Source: Chitinophagaceae bacterium
GTDB taxonomy: Bacteria; Bacteroidota; Bacteroidia; Chitinophagales; Chitinophagaceae
Length of the DNA stretch: 64,000 bases
Assembly (NCBI GenBank): GCA_016708765.1
Contig: JADJFD010000006.1
Coordinates: 124,001-188,000 of the forward strand
Direction: 5' to 3'
A program made the position numbers and the translations under genes. Under the pieces are notes generated by a model. It did not search any database. It was given only the letters and a program-made list of their open reading frames with translations, and had not been told where the DNA came from. Positions 59,681 to 64,000 of this stretch are shown piece after piece (the first letter of the stretch is position 1; every line of letters starts with the position of its first letter).

Positions 59681-61318
59681 ATGAACGTTAAAACTAATTT
59701 TATAAAAATAATATTCATTGGCATTGTATTGGTGCAATTGGCTAGCTGCTATAATAAAGAAAAAAGTGAAGGAAATATTTTTCACTACAATGAATTCAAT
59801 GGTATTTCTTCATTGGATCCGGCTTTTGCAAAAAGTCAGTCAACTATGTGGGCGGCGCATCAGTTTTACAATACATTGGTAGAAATTGATGACAGTTTGC
59901 ACATAATTCCATCGTTTGCAAAGAGCTGGGATATTTCTGCTGATCGTACCATCTTTACTTTTCACCTGAGAGATGATGTTTTCTTTCATGATGATGTTGC
60001 ATTTTCCGAAGGGAAAGGAAGAAAATTAACGGCATATGATGTTGAGTACAGCCTTTCACGGATAATAGATAAAGAAACAGCTAGCCCTGGTTCCTGGATA
60101 TTTAATCGGAAGGTTGATTCGATACAACCCTTCAAGGCAATTGATGATACAACCTTTCAGCTAAAACTATTAAGACCTTACTTACCCATTCTTGGAATTA
60201 TATCCATGCAATATTGTTCTATCGTTGCTAAAGAAGCAGTTGAAAAATATGGCATTAATTTTCGCCGTCATCCTGTAGGCACAGGCCCTTTTCGTTTTAT
60301 TACATGGGAAGAAGGTCAGGCATTGATCATGAAAAAGAATCCTACCTATTTTGAAAAAGATAGTGCAGGGAATAGATTGCCATATCTTGACGGAGTAAAT
60401 ATTTCTTTTTATGATAGTAAGGCAACAGAGTTTTTATTGTTCCGGCAAAAGCAATTAGATTTTATTAATGACATTGAAGCTTCTTTTAAAGATGAAATAT
60501 TAACCAAGCAAGGTACCTTGCGAAAGGATTGGGAAGGCAAAATTGTACTGCAAACAAATCCTTATTTGAATATTGAATATCTGGGAATATTGGTTGATTC
60601 AATAAATGAATTGGTTCGCAATTCTCCAATGCGTTCAAAAAAAATAAGACAGGCTGTTAACTATGGGTTTGACAGAAGAAAAATGGTTTTGTATCTCCGC
60701 AATTCATTAGGCACACCTGCAGAATCTGGTTTTGTTCCAATGGGGTTGCCTTCCTTCGATACGGCTGTGGTTAAAGGTTATCATTATGACCCTGCAAAAG
60801 CAAAACGGCTTTTGGCAGAAGCTGGTTTCCCCGACGGAAAGGGATTGCCACCAATAAAATTATTGACGATTCCAATTTATGCAGATATGGCAAATTTTAT
60901 TGCCAAGCAATTGGGCGAGTCAGGAATTCCTGTTCAGGTAGATGTGGTGCAAAAATCATTACTACTCACAATGACTTCGAGTTCCACTGCTGCATTTTTC
61001 AGAGGTAGCTGGATAGCTGATTATCCAGATGCTGAAAATTATCTTTCAGTTTTTTATTCTAAGAACCCGGCACCTCCTAATTATACCAGATATAGCAGCG
61101 CAGCTTTTGATGCAGCTTTTGAAAAGGCTATTACAGAAGACAATGATTCTATTCGTTATAAACTTTACCAGCAAGCCGATCAGATAATGATGAACGATGC
61201 GCCGGTTGTTCCACTTTGGTATGATAAAGTGGTGCGATTGGCACAAACTAATATAATTGGGTTTAAACCCAATGCGTTGAATTTATTGGAACTCAGGTAT
61301 ACTAAGTTTGATAAGTAA
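59681..61318 (+). CDS. Peptide ABC-type substrate-binding lipoprotein (SBP_bac_5)
   Basis: 545 residues from the ATG at 59681. Lipobox VLVQLASCYNK (Cys about 23). Family blocks: FNGISSLDPAFAKSQS, HIIPSFAKSWDISADRTIFT, DDVEYSLSRII-type sequence as AYDVEYSLSRIID, and HPVGTGPFRFITW. It would bind oligopeptides or similar for a dipeptide-type transporter, but no permease genes follow. Divergent from the M1 peptidase with only 41 bases between starts, so the two promoters probably overlap. Confidence 0.88.
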   Translation: MNVKTNFIKIIFIGIVLVQLASCYNKEKSEGNIFHYNEFNGISSLDPAFAKSQSTMWAAHQFYNTLVEIDDSLHIIPSFAKSWDISADRTIFTFHLRDDVFFHDDVAFSEGKGRKLTAYDVEYSLSRIIDKETASPGSWIFNRKVDSIQPFKAIDDTTFQLKLLRPYLPILGIISMQYCSIVAKEAVEKYGINFRRHPVGTGPFRFITWEEGQALIMKKNPTYFEKDSAGNRLPYLDGVNISFYDSKATEFLLFRQKQLDFINDIEASFKDEILTKQGTLRKDWEGKIVLQTNPYLNIEYLGILVDSINELVRNSPMRSKKIRQAVNYGFDRRKMVLYLRNSLGTPAESGFVPMGLPSFDTAVVKGYHYDPAKAKRLLAEAGFPDGKGLPPIKLLTIPIYADMANFIAKQLGESGIPVQVDVVQKSLLLTMTSSSTAAFFRGSWIADYPDAENYLSVFYSKNPAPPNYTRYSSAAFDAAFEKAITEDNDSIRYKLYQQADQIMMNDAPVVPLWYDKVVRLAQTNIIGFKPNALNLLELRYTKFDK

Positions 61319-61326
61319 ATTGAATC

Positions 61327-62005
61327 TTAGTTAGAAGATTTCAATTTGTCCTTAAATACTTTTCTGAATTTTTCCAGCTTAGGACGAATAACAACTCTAC
61401 AATAAGGATTGGTGTTTTCATTGTTTTCGTAATACTGCTGGTGATAATTTTCAGCTTCGTAGAACTTTGAATAGGCGGTTATCTCAGTAACAATCGGCCT
61501 GTCAAATGCGCCGCTTTTATCAAGTTCGGCTTTATATTTTTCTGCTTTTTCTTTTTGCTCCTGATTATGATAATAAACTCCACTTCTGTATTGTGTTCCT
61601 ACATCGGCACCTTGCCTGTTAAGGGTTGTTGGGTCATGTGTTTCCCAAAATACTTCAAGCAATTCGTCAAAGCTTATTTTCTTAGGATCGTAAACAATTT
61701 GTAGTGCTTCCGCATGGCCTGTTTGACCACTTGTTACTTCTTTATAAGTAGGATTTTTTACATGACCAGCTGTATAGCCCGAAGTGGCGCTGATAACTCC
61801 ATTTAATTCTTCAAATACTGCTTCAGTACACCAAAAACAGCCGTTTGCAAAGGTGGCGGTTTCGGTAGCTCCGGGAATTTGTTTGTTCCATTTCTGTTGT
61901 CATTTTGTTATTGCTTGTGTTTATTTTTTTTGTTGTTGGTGATTTTTGAGCACAGGACACTAATGTTACAAGGCTAACTACAAGAGCTGAAAATATAGAT
62001 TTCAT
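61327..62005 (-). CDS. msrA: Peptide methionine sulfoxide reductase MsrA, frameshifted
   Basis: About 225 residues after repair: lipoprotein signal MKSIFSALVVSLVTLVSCAQ, short linker, then ATFANGCFWCTEAVFEELNG with the catalytic Cys, SGYTAGHVKNPTYKEVTSG, TGHAEALQIVYDP, THDPTTLNRQGADVGTQYRS and NYHQQYYENN. The frame breaks between the linker and the catalytic motif near 61882-61884; deleting one A on the coding strand joins MTTEMEQ to QIPGATETATF. As sequenced only the C-terminal piece (from 61662) and the leader are readable. Reduces methionine-S-sulfoxide in envelope proteins. Confidence 0.88.
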
Positions 62006-62159
62006 TACAAAAAATTTAGTCATTTTAATAATACTACCTGCAATTTACGATATTACTCAGTCTATGGTTTGTCAGTTGACTTGCATTCTTCTTCTTTTCA
62101 GAAACTATTAACAAGTTAATAGTCAAACTAATGTTACCAAAAAAGAACCGGATTAAAAT

Positions 62160-62167
62160 TATCTTTG
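62160..62167 (+). promoter_or_regulatory. Candidate -7 promoter element for mutS2
   Basis: TATCTTTG fits TAnnTTTG, 39 bases before the mutS2 ATG. No clear -33. Confidence 0.4.
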
Positions 62168-62206
62168 GCATAAATTAAAAGTAACAAGTCCGATTAAGTC
62201 ATTCCC

Positions 62207-64000
62207 ATGAAATTATTTCCAGAATCAGCGTATATCCAATTAGAGTTTAATAAGATAAGAGAACTCCTTGCCAATTATTGTGAAACAGAATTGGCTACTA
62301 TGAAAGCCAATGAGCTGCGCATTCATACAAAGAAGGAATTTGTAGATACTGAGCTAAGGCAAAGTCATGAATACCGTCAACTGGTAATCAACGGTATTTC
62401 TTTTCCAAACAATTTCGTTCAAAAGCTTTCCAAGGAATTGAAATTGCTTTCTATTCCGGGTGCAGTGTTAAGCGGAGAGGAATTTAATCACATAAGAAAG
62501 CTGGCAGCAGTTATTGAGAACATATTTCGTTGGTTTGATAACGAAAAGCAGATTGCATATTCGGGGTTATTTAAGGTAATTAGCAATACTTATTACGAAA
62601 AAGCAATACCTGAATTAATCAATGATGTGCTAGATGAAAACAGTCAGGTAAAAGATAATGCTTCGGAAGATTTAAAGAATATCAGGATCAGCCTTTATCG
62701 AAAACGAAATGAACTTCGACGTTTGTTTGATAAAATAGTTTCAAAATTAAATAAGCAAGGATATCTCGCAGAGATTGAAGAAAGTTTCATGAGTGGACGA
62801 AGAGTGCTGGCTGTTTTTGCCGAGCAAAAAAGAACGGTGAAGGGAATTTTGCATGGAGAAAGTGATAGCCGCAAAACCGCTTTTGTTGAGCCGGAAGAAA
62901 CGATTGAGCTTAATAATGCAGTTTATGAATTAGAAAATGATGAACGAAAAGAAGTCTATCGAATATTGCGAGAACTTACTTCGAGACTTTCAGACTATGC
63001 TACTTTATTGACAGGTTGGTATACAATAGTTGGTGAATATGATTTTATAAGAGCAAAAGCAAAACTGGCGGCAGAAATTAAAGGGGAGTACCCGATTGTG
63101 GTAGAAAAATCAGGAGTTCATTTAGTAGAAGCCTATCATCCATTATTGCTTTTATACAATCAAAGAACAGGAAAGCCAACTATACCCGTAACATTAACGC
63201 TGGATGATGCAAATAGAATTTTGGTTATCAGCGGTCCTAATGCAGGAGGGAAAACGGTAACGATGAAAACAATTGGTCTTTTGCAAATGATGGTACAAAG
63301 CGGATTATTGGTTCCTGTACATCCATCTTCTCAATTTGGCATTTTCAAACAACTGATGATACATATTGGTGATACACAAAGCATCGAGTTTGAACTGAGC
63401 ACCTATAGTAGCCATTTGTTACATATGAAGCACTTTATGGAAAATGCAAATGGCCGCACTTTATTTTTTATAGATGAACTGGGTAGCGGGAGCGATCCAA
63501 ATTTGGGAGGTGCTTTTGCAGAAGTAATTATGCAGGAGCTCAATAAAAAGCATGCCATCGGAATTGTAACAACACATTATCTTAACCTGAAGATAATGGC
63601 TGGCAAAACAACGGGCATCTTAAATGGCGCCATGGCATTTGACGAACAGAATTTACAACCTCAGTATAAATTATTACTCGGAAAACCCGGAAGCTCTTAT
63701 ACTTTTTCTATTGCGGAAAGGATTGGGTTAGATAAGAATTTAATAAACAAAGCAAGGTTGTTGGTAGATGAAGATCAGTTTCGTTTAGATAAATTATTAA
63801 ACCGTACAGAACAAGATCTCAGAGGCATTGAAAAGAAAGAAAGTGAATTATATAAGCTTATAAAGGAAAATGAAAAACAGAAAAAAGAGCTTGAACAATT
63901 ATTAAATAAAGAAAAACATCAGCAACAGGTCGAACTTCATAAAGAGCAGAATAAAATAGCCGTAGATCGAATTTTGTATTTGAAAGATATGGAGCGGAAG
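62207..64000 (+). CDS. mutS2: Endonuclease MutS2, 5' part
   Basis: 598 codons, open to the window edge (full MutS2 is about 780-800). Starts MKLFPESAYIQLEFNKIREL, the MutS2 clamp/lever region up to about 320, then the MutS ATPase: Walker A VISGPNAGGKTVTMKTIGLL (about residue 342), GDTQSIEFELSTYSSH, Walker B LFFIDELGSGSDPNLGGAF and TTHYLNLK. The Leu/Glu/Lys-rich coil after about 530 is the linker to the C-terminal Smr nuclease domain, which lies beyond the window. MutS2 acts on recombination intermediates or stalled ribosomes rather than mismatch repair. The mismatch-recognition domain of MutS1 is absent. Confidence 0.94.
   Translation, partial: MKLFPESAYIQLEFNKIRELLANYCETELATMKANELRIHTKKEFVDTELRQSHEYRQLVINGISFPNNFVQKLSKELKLLSIPGAVLSGEEFNHIRKLAAVIENIFRWFDNEKQIAYSGLFKVISNTYYEKAIPELINDVLDENSQVKDNASEDLKNIRISLYRKRNELRRLFDKIVSKLNKQGYLAEIEESFMSGRRVLAVFAEQKRTVKGILHGESDSRKTAFVEPEETIELNNAVYELENDERKEVYRILRELTSRLSDYATLLTGWYTIVGEYDFIRAKAKLAAEIKGEYPIVVEKSGVHLVEAYHPLLLLYNQRTGKPTIPVTLTLDDANRILVISGPNAGGKTVTMKTIGLLQMMVQSGLLVPVHPSSQFGIFKQLMIHIGDTQSIEFELSTYSSHLLHMKHFMENANGRTLFFIDELGSGSDPNLGGAFAEVIMQELNKKHAIGIVTTHYLNLKIMAGKTTGILNGAMAFDEQNLQPQYKLLLGKPGSSYTFSIAERIGLDKNLINKARLLVDEDQFRLDKLLNRTEQDLRGIEKKESELYKLIKENEKQKKELEQLLNKEKHQQQVELHKEQNKIAVDRILYLKDMERK

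Overview
The window looks like an AT-rich chromosomal segment of a Bacteroidota bacterium, most likely a Chitinophagaceae-type organism. The supporting signs are TAnnTTTG promoter cores a short way before start codons, a 7TM-DISM-type histidine kinase, short-chain NAD-dependent threonine dehydrogenase, MqnE (futalosine menaquinone route), KdsA and LolA (Gram-negative envelope), and many lipoproteins and outer-membrane barrels. I see no rRNA, tRNA, transposase, integrase, phage module or CRISPR array. The family-level placement is inference.

Layout. 1-9.7 kb: end of a SlyD-like PPIase, pepT, an SPFH protein, an ExbB/ExbD pair, prmC, ribD (with a 120-bp palindromic element inserted in frame), a YigZ protein, an antitoxin/PIN toxin pair whose toxin has an internal stop, a methyltransferase and a 3-hydroxyacyl-CoA dehydrogenase. 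10-13.4 kb: mrp, a PaiB-like protein and a GDPD lipoprotein. 13.4-21.6 kb: a divergent kynurenine-degradation cluster (ACMSD, 3-hydroxyanthranilate dioxygenase, SDR, aminomuconate-semialdehyde dehydrogenase, RidA-type aminomuconate deaminase, kynureninase, kynurenine monooxygenase). With the glutaryl-CoA dehydrogenase at 25.7 kb and the hydroxyacyl-CoA dehydrogenase at 8.8 kb it suggests tryptophan breakdown through 2-oxoadipate and glutaryl-CoA; tryptophan dioxygenase and formamidase are not in the window. 21.7-37.3 kb: pyrF, an S9 peptidase, gcdH, aroK, a DISM histidine kinase, ftsK, lolA, kdsA and tdh. 37.3-41.4 kb: a five-gene operon (lipoprotein, unknown protein, multi-TM protein, histidine kinase, NarL-type regulator) with three direct repeats upstream. 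41.4-49.4 kb: acylphosphatase, fRMsr, mqnE, nucleoside symporter, orphan ABC ATPase, a 21-bp minisatellite, a barrel protein, a DUF6602-like protein and trxA. 49.6-64 kb: methyltransferase, dnaE, beta-propeller lipoprotein, NlpC/P60 hydrolase, flippase, M1 peptidase, peptide-binding protein, msrA and the 5' part of mutS2.

Repeats are the most unusual layer. They include two 143-bp MITE-like elements plus two solo ends; a family of palindromes related to the ribD insert, some inside coding sequence; a family of roughly 80-120-bp intergenic repeats; a tRNA-sized long inverted repeat; and an 11-unit 21-bp tandem array.

Sequence quality. Six genes (aroK, the DUF423 gene, the DISM kinase, the DUF5694-like gene, dnaE and msrA) carry eight single-base indels, nearly all in homopolymers, whose correction restores full-length proteins. 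kmo begins in an implausible poly-T/poly-A tract and the aldehyde dehydrogenase lacks a normal start codon. Because dnaE is essential, I read most of these as consensus errors rather than gene decay.
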